Assembly (NCBI GenBank): GCA_015234425.1
Contig: JADGNE010000067.1
Coordinates: forward strand, 27,207-91,206
DNA length: 64,000 nucleotides
Direction of reading: 5' to 3'
From: Devosia sp.
GTDB taxonomy: Bacteria > Pseudomonadota > Alphaproteobacteria > Rhizobiales > Devosiaceae
Below are positions 44,548 through 53,036 of the stretch, in pieces; positions within the stretch are counted from its first letter, which is position 1; the number at the start of each line of letters is the position of its first letter. Below the pieces are notes generated by a model. That model ran no database searches and had not been told where the DNA came from. It saw nothing but the letters and a program-made list of their open reading frames with translations. The position numbers were made by a program, and so were the translations under genes.

Positions 44548-45567
44548 ATGACCGACCTCACCTCCGCCTTGATTCCCGATTTCGACCTCACCGCGCGCAA
44601 CACGTTGGCCCTGACGGCGCGCTCGCGCTTCGGCCTCGTGCTCGATGCGCCCGAAGAGGTGCCCGCTGCCTTTGTTCTCGCGGCCGAGCGCGGCCTGCCG
44701 CTTCGCATCCTCGGTGGCGGCAGCAATGTGGTGCTGTCTGCCGAGTTCGACGGCATCACCGCGATCATCGCTTTCAAGGGGCGGCGCATTCTCGAAGAGA
44801 CGGAAAATCACGTCCTTGTCAAAGCGGCGGCTGGCGAGGTCTGGAACGATTTCGTCGCCTATACGGTCGAAGCCGGGTTTGGCGGCATTGAAAATCTTGC
44901 CCTTATTCCGGGGACGGTCGGGGCGGCGCCGGTGCAGAATATCGGAGCCTATGGTGCCGAGATCGCCGATGTCTTTGAGAGCCTCACCGCCTATGACAGC
45001 GCGACCGGGGAAATCACCACATTCTCCCGCACTGATTGCGGCTTTGCCTATCGCGACAGCGTCTTCAAGCAGCAGGCGGGCCGCTATGTCGTGCTCTCGC
45101 TGCGCTTAAAGCTGCCAAAACCCTGGCAGCCCAATCTGGGTTTTGCCGGTCTCTCCGAGCTCGCTGGTCGCGACGATCTCACCCCTGCGCTGGTGATGGC
45201 GCAGGTCATCGCGCTGCGCCACTCAAAACTGCCCGACTGGCGTGTCACGCCCAATGCCGGGTCCTTCTTTCAGAATCCGATTGTCGAACCGGCGGCGGTG
45301 GAGCCGATCCTTGCTGAATTCCCCAAGGCGCCGAACTATGCCCAGCCCGATGGCCGGTTAAAACTCTCGGCCGGCTGGCTGATTGAACAGTCCGGCCTCA
45401 AAGGGTTTGCCATGGGCCCGGCTGGCATCTCCGAGCGCCATGCCCTCGTGCTGATCAACCGTGGCGGCGCCAGCGCGGACGATATTTCCGCGCTTGCAGG
45501 CCATATCAAGGCGACGGTCAAAGCCCGGTTCGGCGTCGAGCTTCATCAGGAGCCGGTGCTGCTCTAG
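44548..45567 (+). CDS. murB: UDP-N-acetylmuramate dehydrogenase MurB (type I)
   Basis: The 339-residue flavoenzyme reduces UDP-GlcNAc-enolpyruvate to UDP-MurNAc in peptidoglycan synthesis. The FAD-binding L-G-G-G-S-N-V-V, the G-x-x-N-I-G-A-Y-G-A-E segment, Y in G-F-A-Y-R-D-S-V-F-K and the catalytic Ser in N-A-G-S-F-F-Q-N-P are present, with the longer loop architecture of the E. coli type. ATG at 44548 is chosen; TTG at 44518 is in frame but gives a non-homologous extension. It stands alone, outside a dcw cluster, and converges on the ABC-F gene. Confidence 0.95.
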   Translation: MTDLTSALIPDFDLTARNTLALTARSRFGLVLDAPEEVPAAFVLAAERGLPLRILGGGSNVVLSAEFDGITAIIAFKGRRILEETENHVLVKAAAGEVWNDFVAYTVEAGFGGIENLALIPGTVGAAPVQNIGAYGAEIADVFESLTAYDSATGEITTFSRTDCGFAYRDSVFKQQAGRYVVLSLRLKLPKPWQPNLGFAGLSELAGRDDLTPALVMAQVIALRHSKLPDWRVTPNAGSFFQNPIVEPAAVEPILAEFPKAPNYAQPDGRLKLSAGWLIEQSGLKGFAMGPAGISERHALVLINRGGASADDISALAGHIKATVKARFGVELHQEPVLL

Positions 45568-45584
45568 CCCGGCTCCCGCTGGGA

Positions 45585-47207
45585 TCAGTGGCGCAGGCCG
45601 GGTGCTTCCTGGCCGGTCGACTGCACATATTCGGTATAGCCGCCGCCATAGGCGTGCACGCCATTTTCTGTTAGTTCCAGCACGCGGTTGGAGAGTGCCG
45701 CGAGGAAATGGCGGTCGTGCGAAACGAAAAGCATGGTGCCCGCATAGTCCTTGAGCGCCTCGATCAGCATCTCCTTGGTGGCGATGTCGAGGTGGTTGGT
45801 CGGCTCGTCGAGCACAAGGAAATTCGGCGGATCAAACAGCAGGATGGCCATGACGAGGCGAGCCTTTTCACCGCCCGAAAGCACGCGGCACTTCTTTTCG
45901 ATATCGTCACCTGAAAAGCCAAAGCATCCGGCGAGGGCGCGGAGCGGGGCCTGCCCGGCCTGCGGGAAATTGTCTTCCAGCGTCTGGAAAATCGTCCGGT
46001 CGCCGTCCAGGACATCCATGGCGTGCTGGGCAAAATAGCCCATCTTGACGCTCGGGCCGATATTGACGGTGCCGGTATCCGGATCAGCGGTCCCGGCGAT
46101 CAGCTTGAGCAGGGTGGACTTACCGGCGCCGTTGACGCCCATGATGGCCCAGCGCTCGCGACGGCGGACATGGAAATCCAGGCCCTCGTAAATGATCTTG
46201 GAGCCATAGCGCTTGTCGACATTCTTGAGAATGGCGACGTCTTCGCCCGAACGCGGGGCAGGGCGGAACTCGAACACCACCGTCTGGCGGCGCTTGGGCA
46301 TTTCCACCTTGTCGATCTTGTCGAGCTTTTTCACCCGGCTCTGCACCTGCGCAGCGTGGCTGGCGCGGGCCTTGAAGCGCTCGATAAAGGCGATTTCCTT
46401 GGCCAGCATGGCCTGCTGGCGCTCGAACTGGGCCTGCTGGTTCTTGTCGGCCAGCGCCCGCTGCTGCTGATAGAATTCGTAGTCGCCGGTGTAGGTCGTC
46501 AGTGTGCCAGCATCGATTTCGATGATCTTGTTGACGATCCGGTCCATGAAAGCGCGATCGTGCGCGGTCATCAGCAGCGCGCCGTCATAGGACCTGAGAA
46601 AGTCCTCCAGCCAGATCAGGCTTTCGATATCGAGATGGTTGCTCGGTTCGTCGAGCAGCAGCACGTCGGGGCGCTTGAGCAGGATTTTGGCGAGCGCCAC
46701 GCGCATCTTCCAGCCGCCCGAGAGCGCGCCAACGTCGCCGTCCATCATTTCAGGCGAAAAGCCCAAGCCGGTCAGCACATCGCGCGAGCGCGCGTCGAGC
46801 GCATAGCCATCCAGCTCCTGGAACTGGGCCTGCACATCGCCATAGCGCTCGATGATGGTTTCCATCTCGTCGGCCTTGTCCGGGTCGGCCATGGCCGCTT
46901 CCAGTTCGGCCATTTCGGCGGTCAGCGCGGCGATGGGGCCAACGCCCTCCATCACTTCCACCACAGCCGGACGGCCAGACATTTCGCCCACGTCCTGGTC
47001 GAAATAGCCGATGGTCACGCCGCGATCGACGGAAACCTGGCCCTCATCGGGCTGCTCTTCGCCCGCGATCATGCGGAACAGGGTCGACTTGCCCGCGCCA
47101 TTTGGGCCGACGAGACCCACTTTCTCGCCTTTTTGCAGCGCAGCGGAGGCGTCGATGAAGACGATCTGCTTGCCGTTCTGCTTGGCGATGTTCTCAAGGC
47201 GGATCAT
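45585..47207 (-). CDS. ABC-F ATPase (YbiT/Ettabc-like)
   Basis: The 540-residue protein has two ABC domains without membrane segments: Walker A G-P-N-G-A-G-K-S-T (about 36-44) and G-V-N-G-A-G-K-S-T (about 345), signature L-S-G-G and Walker B L-L-L-D-E-P-S-N-H-L-D and L-V-L-D-E-P-T-N-H-L-D, separated by a charged linker with coiled coil. ABC-F proteins bind the ribosomal E-site and help relieve stalled translation. The start is ATG at 47207 (M-I-R-L-E-N-I); a GTG two codons earlier is possible. It converges on murB. Confidence 0.92.
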   Translation of the reverse strand: MIRLENIAKQNGKQIVFIDASAALQKGEKVGLVGPNGAGKSTLFRMIAGEEQPDEGQVSVDRGVTIGYFDQDVGEMSGRPAVVEVMEGVGPIAALTAEMAELEAAMADPDKADEMETIIERYGDVQAQFQELDGYALDARSRDVLTGLGFSPEMMDGDVGALSGGWKMRVALAKILLKRPDVLLLDEPSNHLDIESLIWLEDFLRSYDGALLMTAHDRAFMDRIVNKIIEIDAGTLTTYTGDYEFYQQQRALADKNQQAQFERQQAMLAKEIAFIERFKARASHAAQVQSRVKKLDKIDKVEMPKRRQTVVFEFRPAPRSGEDVAILKNVDKRYGSKIIYEGLDFHVRRRERWAIMGVNGAGKSTLLKLIAGTADPDTGTVNIGPSVKMGYFAQHAMDVLDGDRTIFQTLEDNFPQAGQAPLRALAGCFGFSGDDIEKKCRVLSGGEKARLVMAILLFDPPNFLVLDEPTNHLDIATKEMLIEALKDYAGTMLFVSHDRHFLAALSNRVLELTENGVHAYGGGYTEYVQSTGQEAPGLRH

Positions 47208-47213
47208 GGGCAC

Positions 47214-47536
47214 AAATACTTTCGGAGACGGGACGCGCCCCTAAAGCATTCCTGCGCCCGAGGCGCAAGTGACGCATAAGCGCAGCTGCTGCGCAGGCGG
47301 TCTATCACTGACGCGCTCCTCCCCCGAAACGGGGGAGGTTGGGAGGGGGCGAGAGCCCGGATTTCGGGGCTCCCATACCCCACCCTCATTCCCTCCCCAC
47401 GAGGGGGAGGGAAGCCTGGCCGGTGAGAGATGAGGCTTGACGTGCTATTGGGGGCACAGAGGTAGCAGTCGTCTCCCTCCCCCTTGTGGGGAGGGATCAA
47501 GGGTGGGGGGTAGTCGAGAGACCCGATGCCGCGTGC
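47214..47536. repeat. Intergenic GC-rich palindromic repeats
   Basis: This 323-bp non-coding stretch holds three palindromic elements: CTCCCCC..GGGGGAG at about 47318-47340, CCCTCCCCAC..GGGGGAGGGA at 47380-47412, and an inverted copy of the second at 47472-47511. The last two share CCCACCCT followed by TCCCTCCCC and lie head to head. They resemble REP/BIME-type repeats; related pairs occur at 59.3 and 63.8 kb. Confidence 0.75.
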
Positions 47537-48739
47537 CTAGACCCGCTCCAGCCCGATGGCGATGCCCTGGCCGACGCCGATGCACATGGTCGCCAGCGCG
47601 CGCTTGCCGCCGTTGAGCGACAGTTCCAGCGCTGCCGTGCCGGTAATGCGAGCGCCGCTCATCCCCAGCGGATGGCCGAGTGCAATCGCGCCGCCATTGG
47701 GGTTCACGCGCGGATCATCCTCGGCAATGCCAAGGTCGCGCAATACGGCGATCCCCTGGCTGGCGAAGGCTTCGTTGAGTTCGATCACGTCGAAATCACC
47801 CGACGTCAGGCCCAGACGCTCGAAGAGTTTCTTCGACGCCGGGGCAGGGCCCATGCCCATGATGCGTGGGGGCACACCGGCGGTGGCGCCGCCCAGAATG
47901 CGGGCAATCGGGGTGAGGCCATATTTTTTCACGGCTGCCTCCGAGGCGATGATCAGCGCGGCCGCGCCATCATTGACGCCCGAGGCATTGCCCGCGGTGA
48001 CACTGCCATTGGGAAACAGCGGCCGCAGCTTGGCCAGCGTTTCCATGCTCGTTCCGGCGCGGGGATGCTCGTCCTTGTCGACAATCACCGCCTCGCCCTT
48101 CTTTTGTGGAATGGCGACCGGGGTGATCTCCTGCTTGAGGCGACCACTCTGCTGCGCTGCCACGGCCTTTTCCTGGCTGCGCACCGCGAAGGCGTCCTGA
48201 GCTTCGCGTGACACGGCAAAATCCTGGGCCACGTTCTCGCCGGTCTCGGGCATGGAATCGACGCCATGAAGCGTCTTCATGCGCGGATTGACGAAGCGCC
48301 AGCCGATTGTCGTGTCATAGATCTCGGCGTTGCGCGAAAAGGCCGCGTCAGCCTTGGGCATGACGAAGGGCGCGCGCGACATGGATTCGGTGCCGCCAGC
48401 GATCATCAGCTCGGCCTCGCCCGCCTTGATGGCGCGGGCGGCCGCGATCACCGCGTCCATGCCCGAGCCGCAGAGCCGGTTGATGGTCGTGCCGGTCACG
48501 CCCACGGGCAGGCCCGCAAGCAGGCTGCTCATGCGGGCCACATTTCGGTTGTCTTCGCCGGCCTGATTGGCATTGCCGAAGATGACATCGTCGACAGCTT
48601 CCCAGTCAACGCGGCCATTGCGGGCAATCAGCGCCATCAGCGGAATGGCGCCCAGATCATCCGGGCGGACCGAAGACAGCGAGCCGCCAAAGCGGCCGAT
48701 CGGGGTGCGGATATAGTCGCAGATAAAGGCTTCAGCCAT
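47537..48739 (-). CDS. pcaF: 3-oxoadipyl-CoA thiolase PcaF
   Basis: The 400-residue thiolase carries the nucleophile C90 in R-L-C-G-S-G-M-D-A, the N-E-A-F loop, the G-H-P-L-G-M-S-G-A-R histidine motif and the C-I-G-V-G-Q-G cysteine. It cleaves 3-oxoadipyl-CoA into succinyl-CoA and acetyl-CoA, the last step of the beta-ketoadipate pathway. The assignment to PcaF rather than a general acetyl-CoA acetyltransferase rests on its co-location with pcaI and pcaJ (6 bp from pcaJ). Confidence 0.92.
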   Translation of the reverse strand: MAEAFICDYIRTPIGRFGGSLSSVRPDDLGAIPLMALIARNGRVDWEAVDDVIFGNANQAGEDNRNVARMSSLLAGLPVGVTGTTINRLCGSGMDAVIAAARAIKAGEAELMIAGGTESMSRAPFVMPKADAAFSRNAEIYDTTIGWRFVNPRMKTLHGVDSMPETGENVAQDFAVSREAQDAFAVRSQEKAVAAQQSGRLKQEITPVAIPQKKGEAVIVDKDEHPRAGTSMETLAKLRPLFPNGSVTAGNASGVNDGAAALIIASEAAVKKYGLTPIARILGGATAGVPPRIMGMGPAPASKKLFERLGLTSGDFDVIELNEAFASQGIAVLRDLGIAEDDPRVNPNGGAIALGHPLGMSGARITGTAALELSLNGGKRALATMCIGVGQGIAIGLERV

Positions 48740-48744
48740 TTGTC

Positions 48745-49419
48745 TCAGACCTCTGCGGCGACGAGGTCGCCAATGGTTTCGGGCAGCACCAGTTCGGCGC
48801 CGGTCACGGCCTGCAGCTCTTCCACGCTCATGCCGGCCAGCTTTTCACGCAGCACAAAGCGGCCATCCTCGATGTCGATCACGGCAAGGCTAGTATAGAC
48901 GCGCGTCACGCAGCCGACGCCGGTCAGGGGCAGGGTGCAACGCTTGACCAGTTTCGGCTTGCCGTCCTTGGTCACGTGGTCGGTGATCACGGCCACGCGC
49001 TTGGCGCCGTGCACCAGATCCATGGCGCCACCAACAGCCGGCACGCCCTTGGGGCCGGTCGACCAATTGGCGAGGTCGCCGCTCTCGGCCACTTCATAGG
49101 CGCCGAGGATCGCTACATCCAGATGCCCGCCGCGCACCATGGCAAAGCTGTCGGCATGGTGGAAGAAGGCCGCGCCGGGTTTGAGCGTAATCGCCTTCTT
49201 GCCGGCATTGATGAGGTCCCAGTCCTCTTCGCCGGCGGCCGGGCTTTCACCGAAATTGAGCACGCCATTCTCGGTGTGGAAGATGGCCTGACGCCCGGGC
49301 GGCTGGAATTTTGCCACCATTTCGGGAAAGCCGATGCCGAGGTTCACATAGGCGCCGTCTTCAATGTCCTGGGCCGCGCGCCAGGCGATCTGGGCGTTCG
49401 AAAGCTTTGTCGCGCTCAT
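48745..49419 (-). CDS. pcaJ: 3-oxoadipate CoA-transferase subunit B
   Basis: The 224-residue beta subunit has the catalytic glutamate E50 in H-T-E-N-G-V-L-N-F-G (ENG motif) and the G-G-H-L-D-V-A-I-L-G strand. With PcaI it transfers CoA from succinyl-CoA to 3-oxoadipate. It overlaps pcaI by 4 bp, indicating equal production of the two subunits. The acetoacetate transferase AtoAD/Scot is a related alternative; neighbours favour 3-oxoadipate. Confidence 0.92.
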   Translation of the reverse strand: MSATKLSNAQIAWRAAQDIEDGAYVNLGIGFPEMVAKFQPPGRQAIFHTENGVLNFGESPAAGEEDWDLINAGKKAITLKPGAAFFHHADSFAMVRGGHLDVAILGAYEVAESGDLANWSTGPKGVPAVGGAMDLVHGAKRVAVITDHVTKDGKPKLVKRCTLPLTGVGCVTRVYTSLAVIDIEDGRFVLREKLAGMSVEELQAVTGAELVLPETIGDLVAAEV

Positions 49420-50138
49420 GAATAAGCCACTCCTTCGCGCATCAGCGCCTCTTCCTGCCTGGCGTCTGCCACTTCAACGATCCGGTTGACGAAAATGCCG
49501 GGGGTGACGACCTGTTCGGGGTCGATCTCACCGGGCGCAACCACCTTGGTCGCCTGCACGATGGTGACCTTTGCCGCCGCCGCCATCAGGGGCGAGAAAT
49601 TGCGCGCCGCCTTGCGATAGGTGAGGTTGCCCATGGTGTCGGCCAGCTCGGCCTTGATCAGCGCGGCGTCGGCCTTGAGCCAGCGTTCCTGCACATAATG
49701 CTTGCCGTCGAATTCGCCCACCGGCTTGCCCTTGGCCACGTCGGTGCCATAGCTCGCGGGGGTGTAGAAGGCCGGAATGCCGGCGCCACCGGCGCGGATG
49801 CGCTCGGCCAGTGTGCCCTGGGGGACGAGCTCGAGCTCGATTTCACCGGCGAGGTATTTTTCCGTAAAGGCGCGCGGATCGGCCGAGCGCGGGAACGAGC
49901 ACACCATCTTCTTGACCATGCCTGCGTCGATCATGGCGGCAATGCCGATCCGACCATTGCCGGCGTTATTATTGACGACAGTCAGATTATTCGGGCTGCC
50001 GGTGGCCTTGAACCGGTCGATCAGCGCGTGAATGAGCTCGATCGGTGCGCCGGAGCCGCCAAAGCCCCCCACCATCAGCACCATATTGTCTTCGATCCCG
50101 GCCACAGCCGTGGCGAGATCGGGAACACTCTTGTCCAT
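49416..50138 (-). CDS. pcaI: 3-oxoadipate CoA-transferase subunit A
   Basis: The 240-residue alpha subunit contains the oxyanion-forming G-G-F-G-G-S-G-A-P segment (about 24-32) and the L-V-P-Q-G-T-L-A-E-R-I-R-A-G-G-A-G-I-P-A-F-Y-T-P stretch typical of the A subunit of CoA-transferase family I. It is the first gene of pcaIJF, divergent from pcaR. AAGGGA precedes the ATG. The other genes of protocatechuate breakdown are not in the window. Confidence 0.93.
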   Translation of the reverse strand: MDKSVPDLATAVAGIEDNMVLMVGGFGGSGAPIELIHALIDRFKATGSPNNLTVVNNNAGNGRIGIAAMIDAGMVKKMVCSFPRSADPRAFTEKYLAGEIELELVPQGTLAERIRAGGAGIPAFYTPASYGTDVAKGKPVGEFDGKHYVQERWLKADAALIKAELADTMGNLTYRKAARNFSPLMAAAAKVTIVQATKVVAPGEIDPEQVVTPGIFVNRIVEVADARQEEALMREGVAYS

Positions 50139-50167
50139 GTGTCATTCCCTTGTGGAGCTTTGCCCCG

Positions 50168-50197
50168 ATTATGCCCAAGGCCGACATTGCCGGCCAA
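50168..50197 (-). promoter_or_regulatory. Candidate pcaI promoter
   Basis: On the minus strand TTGGCC (50197-50192) and CATAAT (50173-50168) are separated by 18 bp. The -35 is close to, and downstream of, the inverted repeat at 50204-50238, as expected for activation. Confidence 0.45.
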
Positions 50198-50216
50198 GTC
50201 ATTTGTGCGATATGAT
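50187..50216 (+). promoter_or_regulatory. Candidate pcaR promoter
   Basis: TTGCCG (50187-50192) and TATGAT (50211-50216) are separated by 18 bp. The -10 overlaps the left part of the inverted repeat, consistent with self-repression. Confidence 0.45.
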
Positions 50217-50238
50217 GCATTTGTTGAGTAATCGCACA
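50204..50238. promoter_or_regulatory. Candidate PcaR operator (inverted repeat)
   Basis: TGTGCGAT (50204-50211) and ATCGCACA (50231-50238) are perfect 8-bp arms separated by 19 bp. The site lies between the divergent pcaI and pcaR genes, where IclR-type PcaR/PcaU regulators bind. Confidence 0.7.
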
Positions 50239-50251
50239 GAAAGGGCGCGCC

Positions 50252-51013
50252 ATGGCCATTCTAGAACGGGACATCATGGGCGGGCTGGGCAAGGGTCTGC
50301 TTGTCATCGAGACCTTCACCGCCACCCGCCCGCGCCAGTCGATCAGCGAAGTCGCCGAAGCGTCCGGGCTGGATCGTGCGACCGCTCGCCGGTGCCTCCT
50401 CACCCTCGCGCATATGGGCTACGCCGATTATGACGGGAAATATTTTACCCTGACGCCGCGTGTCCTGCGGCTGGGCACGGCCTGCCTTGCCACCATGCCC
50501 TTGCCGCAGCTGGTCCAGCCGCTGCTCGACAAGCTCTCCGAGGAGCTGGGTGAAAGCTCCTCGGTCTCCATCCTTGATGGTCCGGAAATCGTCTATGTCG
50601 CCCGCGCCGCCCAGCGCAAGGTCATGTCCATTGCGCTGATGCCGGGTTCGCGCCTGCCATCGTTCTGCACCTCGATGGGCCGTGTCATGCTGGCGGCGCT
50701 GCCCGAAGAGGAGGCGCGCGACATACTCGAGGCCGCACCGCTGATGCCGCGCACCCCGTTTACCATGACCGATGTGGACGCAGTTTTGGCGGAGCTGGAG
50801 CGCGTGCGCGCGTCCGGCTTTGCCACTATCGATCAGGAGGTCGAGCTGGGCCTGCGCTCCATTGCCGTGCCGCTCTATAATGCGCGGGGCACTGTCGTCG
50901 CCGCGCTCAATCTCGGCGTTGCCGCCGGGCAGCTGGCGCTGGATGAACTTGCCCCGAAATTTCTCGGGCCCCTGCGACAGGTGCAGGCCGAAGTCCGCGC
51001 CATGCTGCGCTAG
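50252..51013 (+). CDS. pcaR: IclR-family regulator PcaR
   Basis: The 253-residue regulator has an N-terminal winged helix (about 10-70, S-I-S-E-V-A-E-A-S-G-L-D-R-A-T-A-R-R) and a C-terminal IclR effector domain (about 85-250, S-S-V-S-I-L-D-G-P-E-I-V-Y and G-S-R-L-P-S-F-C-T-S-M-G-R-V). The A-R-R-C-L-L-T-L region is typical of the PcaR/PcaU/PobR subgroup that responds to aromatic-pathway intermediates such as 3-oxoadipate. It is divergent from pcaIJF, with a shared 113-bp control region containing an 8-bp inverted repeat. Confidence 0.92.
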   Translation: MAILERDIMGGLGKGLLVIETFTATRPRQSISEVAEASGLDRATARRCLLTLAHMGYADYDGKYFTLTPRVLRLGTACLATMPLPQLVQPLLDKLSEELGESSSVSILDGPEIVYVARAAQRKVMSIALMPGSRLPSFCTSMGRVMLAALPEEEARDILEAAPLMPRTPFTMTDVDAVLAELERVRASGFATIDQEVELGLRSIAVPLYNARGTVVAALNLGVAAGQLALDELAPKFLGPLRQVQAEVRAMLR

Positions 51014-51016
51014 GCA

Positions 51017-51047
51017 CAAAAAAGCCCCGCCACGAGGGCGGGGCCTG
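51017..51047 (-). terminator. Terminator of glutamate dehydrogenase gene
   Basis: GCCCCGCC and GGCGGGGC form a perfect stem around ACGAG; read on the minus strand it ends in TTTTTT. It lies 24 bp downstream of the gdh stop and just after pcaR. Confidence 0.88.
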
Positions 51048-51070
51048 AAGCATCAGCTTCGATCGACTTT

Positions 51071-52336
51071 TCAGCCGGCGAAGAAGGGCTGAGTGCCGTG
51101 CGCTTCGATGGCGGTCGACAGGCGACCGAGAGCGTGGATATAGGCAGCCGAGCGAACAGAGACGTCGCGCTCCTTGGCGATATCCCAGACGGCGCGGCCT
51201 TCGCGTTCCATCATCTTCTTGAGGCGGGCGTGGATCTCTTCGAGGTCCCAGTAGAAGCCCTGGCGGTTCTGCACCCATTCGAAATAGGACACGGTCACGC
51301 CGCCGGCATTGGCCAGAATATCGGGCAGCACCACGACACCGTTGTTCGTCAGCACCTTGTCGGCATCGGCCGTAACCGGGCCGTTGGCGAGCTCGAGCAC
51401 AACCTTGGCCTTGATCGAGCCGGCGTTGTCGACGGTGATCATTTCTTCCAGCGCAGCCGGAACCAGCAAATCGGCCTCAACCGAGATCAGGTCATCGGCC
51501 GAGATGACGGTCGCGCCGAGTTCGGCGGCGAGGTCGGCAACGCGCTTGCCGGCGTTCTTGCCAGCAATCAGCTTGGCGACGTCGAGGCCGTCGGCCTTGT
51601 GGATCGCGCCGGCGGAGTCGGACACGGCCACGACCTTGTTGCCATCGGCAGCGGTCAGCTGGGCGTAGAACTGGCCAGCATTACCAAAGCCCTGGATGGC
51701 GACGGTGTGGTCGCGGGCAAGGCCGAGTTCGCTGGCGAGGTGACGCACGAGATAGAAGCCGCCGCGTGCGGTAGCGTCATTGCGGCCGAGCGAACCGCCC
51801 AGGGCGATCGGCTTGCCGGTGATGACAGCCGGGGTCACCGAACCGGTGATCTGGTTATATTCGTCGCTCATCCAACCCATGATCATGGCGTTGGTGTAGA
51901 CGTCGGGCGCCGGAATATCGCGGTCAGGACCGACCGTGGTGGCGAAGGCCTGCATATAGGCGCGCGACAGGCGCTCCAGCTCAGACTTCGAGAGAGTGCG
52001 CGGGTCGACGCGCACGGCGCCCTTGCCGCCGCCATAGGGCAGGTTCATCACGGCGCACTTGAAGGTCATCCAGAACGCCAGCGTCTCGACTTCCTCGATA
52101 TTGCTATCGGGGTGGAAACGGATGCCGCCCTTGGTCGGGCCGCGGGTGTCGTCATAGCGGCAGCGCCAGGCGAGGAACGACTTGCGCGAGCCGTCGTCCA
52201 TACGGATCAGCAGGCGGGTCTTGGTGGTCTCTCGCGGATATTTGAGTTTCTCGATGACATCCTGGTCGATCTGAAGATGGCTGGCGGCCTCTTCAAGGCG
52301 GATAAGCGCGCGGTCTAGCAGGGTGTCGTCTGTCAT
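51071..52336 (-). CDS. Glutamate dehydrogenase (Glu/Leu/Phe/Val family)
   Basis: The 421-residue enzyme interconverts glutamate and 2-oxoglutarate plus ammonia. It has the G-P-x-K-G-G-I-R-F-H-P loop, the N-L-P-Y-G-G-G-K-G-A active-site lysine motif (about 103-112), the D-x-x-A-P-D-V-Y-T-N segment and a Rossmann G-F-G-N-A-G (about 217). Cofactor choice (NAD or NADP) is not clear. ATG at 52336 with AAAAGG upstream is chosen; the frame stays open for another 160 codons but overlaps the divergent Rnk-like gene without homology. Confidence 0.9.
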   Translation of the reverse strand: MTDDTLLDRALIRLEEAASHLQIDQDVIEKLKYPRETTKTRLLIRMDDGSRKSFLAWRCRYDDTRGPTKGGIRFHPDSNIEEVETLAFWMTFKCAVMNLPYGGGKGAVRVDPRTLSKSELERLSRAYMQAFATTVGPDRDIPAPDVYTNAMIMGWMSDEYNQITGSVTPAVITGKPIALGGSLGRNDATARGGFYLVRHLASELGLARDHTVAIQGFGNAGQFYAQLTAADGNKVVAVSDSAGAIHKADGLDVAKLIAGKNAGKRVADLAAELGATVISADDLISVEADLLVPAALEEMITVDNAGSIKAKVVLELANGPVTADADKVLTNNGVVVLPDILANAGGVTVSYFEWVQNRQGFYWDLEEIHARLKKMMEREGRAVWDIAKERDVSVRSAAYIHALGRLSTAIEAHGTQPFFAG

Positions 52337-52513
52337 TTCGAGCCTTTTGGTGAGCGGGAGTTGTGCAGCCTGCACAAATGGAAGGCGCAATCCATCCCAT
52401 TTTTGGACGCTTAGGTCAATAATCCTGACTGATAATGGACGTAATTTCACCAAGGTGCCTATTGACGATGCAGGTTTTCCCCTGACAATAGCCGCCCCTA
52501 AAGCTGGAACGGT

Positions 52514-52900
52514 GTGGTGAATCTCTCTCTGCCTCTGCCTGAAATTCGCATCACGACAGACGATTATACCCGCGTGTCGATCCTCGCGGAGCGGTCGCTG
52601 CGTGTCCTGCCGCAGGTCTCGGCCTATCTCGAGCGTGAACTGAACCGCGCCGATATCTGCGATCCCTGGGATACGGCAGGGGTTTCGATGGGCCAGCGCG
52701 TGATGTTTCGACTCGACGATGCGCCGCAGGTCCGCCTCGGGCGCCTCGCCTATCCCAATCGTCCGCTGGGCGAGCGCGGCAATGTGCCCATTCTGGGCGC
52801 TGTCGGCGCGGCGTTGATCGGCATGCACCGCAATTCCACCATCGAATGGCTCGACGACGGCCGCGTCCGCACCCTCACCGTGCTGGATTACGGCTGGTAA
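52514..52900 (+). CDS. Rnk/GreA-GreB C-terminal domain protein
   Basis: The 128-residue protein has the FKBP-like C-terminal fold of Rnk and GreA/GreB, seen in V-P-I-L-G-A-V-G-A-A-L-I-G-M followed by T-I-E-W (about 93-115), and a helical N-terminal part (about 20-50) too short to be a Gre coiled coil. Rnk regulates nucleoside diphosphate kinase and can bind RNA polymerase. The start is GTG at 52514 or the adjacent GTG at 52517. It is divergent from the glutamate dehydrogenase gene. Confidence 0.75.
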   Translation: MVNLSLPLPEIRITTDDYTRVSILAERSLRVLPQVSAYLERELNRADICDPWDTAGVSMGQRVMFRLDDAPQVRLGRLAYPNRPLGERGNVPILGAVGAALIGMHRNSTIEWLDDGRVRTLTVLDYGW

Positions 52901-52930
52901 GAGGGGAAGGGCGGGGCATCCGTTCCACCG

Positions 52931-52997
52931 TCATTACCCGGCTTGTCCGGGCAATCCATCTCCCGAAAATGGATCACCCGGACAAGCCGGGTGATGA
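52931..52997. repeat. Long perfect-type inverted repeat
   Basis: Two 29-bp arms, 52931-52959 and 52969-52997, are almost exact inverted copies with a 9-bp loop. It lies in the gap between the Rnk-like and chemoreceptor genes. The core C-C-C-G-G-C-T-T-G-T recurs at 63,957-63,972, so this is a dispersed intergenic repeat. Confidence 0.8.
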
Positions 52998-53036
52998 AGG
53001 ACAGAATAGTCTTGTCTGCGGGATAGAATTCGGAGC

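Noticed and set aside
47310-47515. Possible CRISPR array
   Set aside because: The repeats are palindromic, unequal in spacing, inverted relative to each other and only two or three; no cas genes are near.
52337-52828. N-terminal extension of glutamate dehydrogenase
   Set aside because: It overlaps the divergent Rnk-like gene, shows no homology, and the ATG at 52336 has a good ribosome-binding site.
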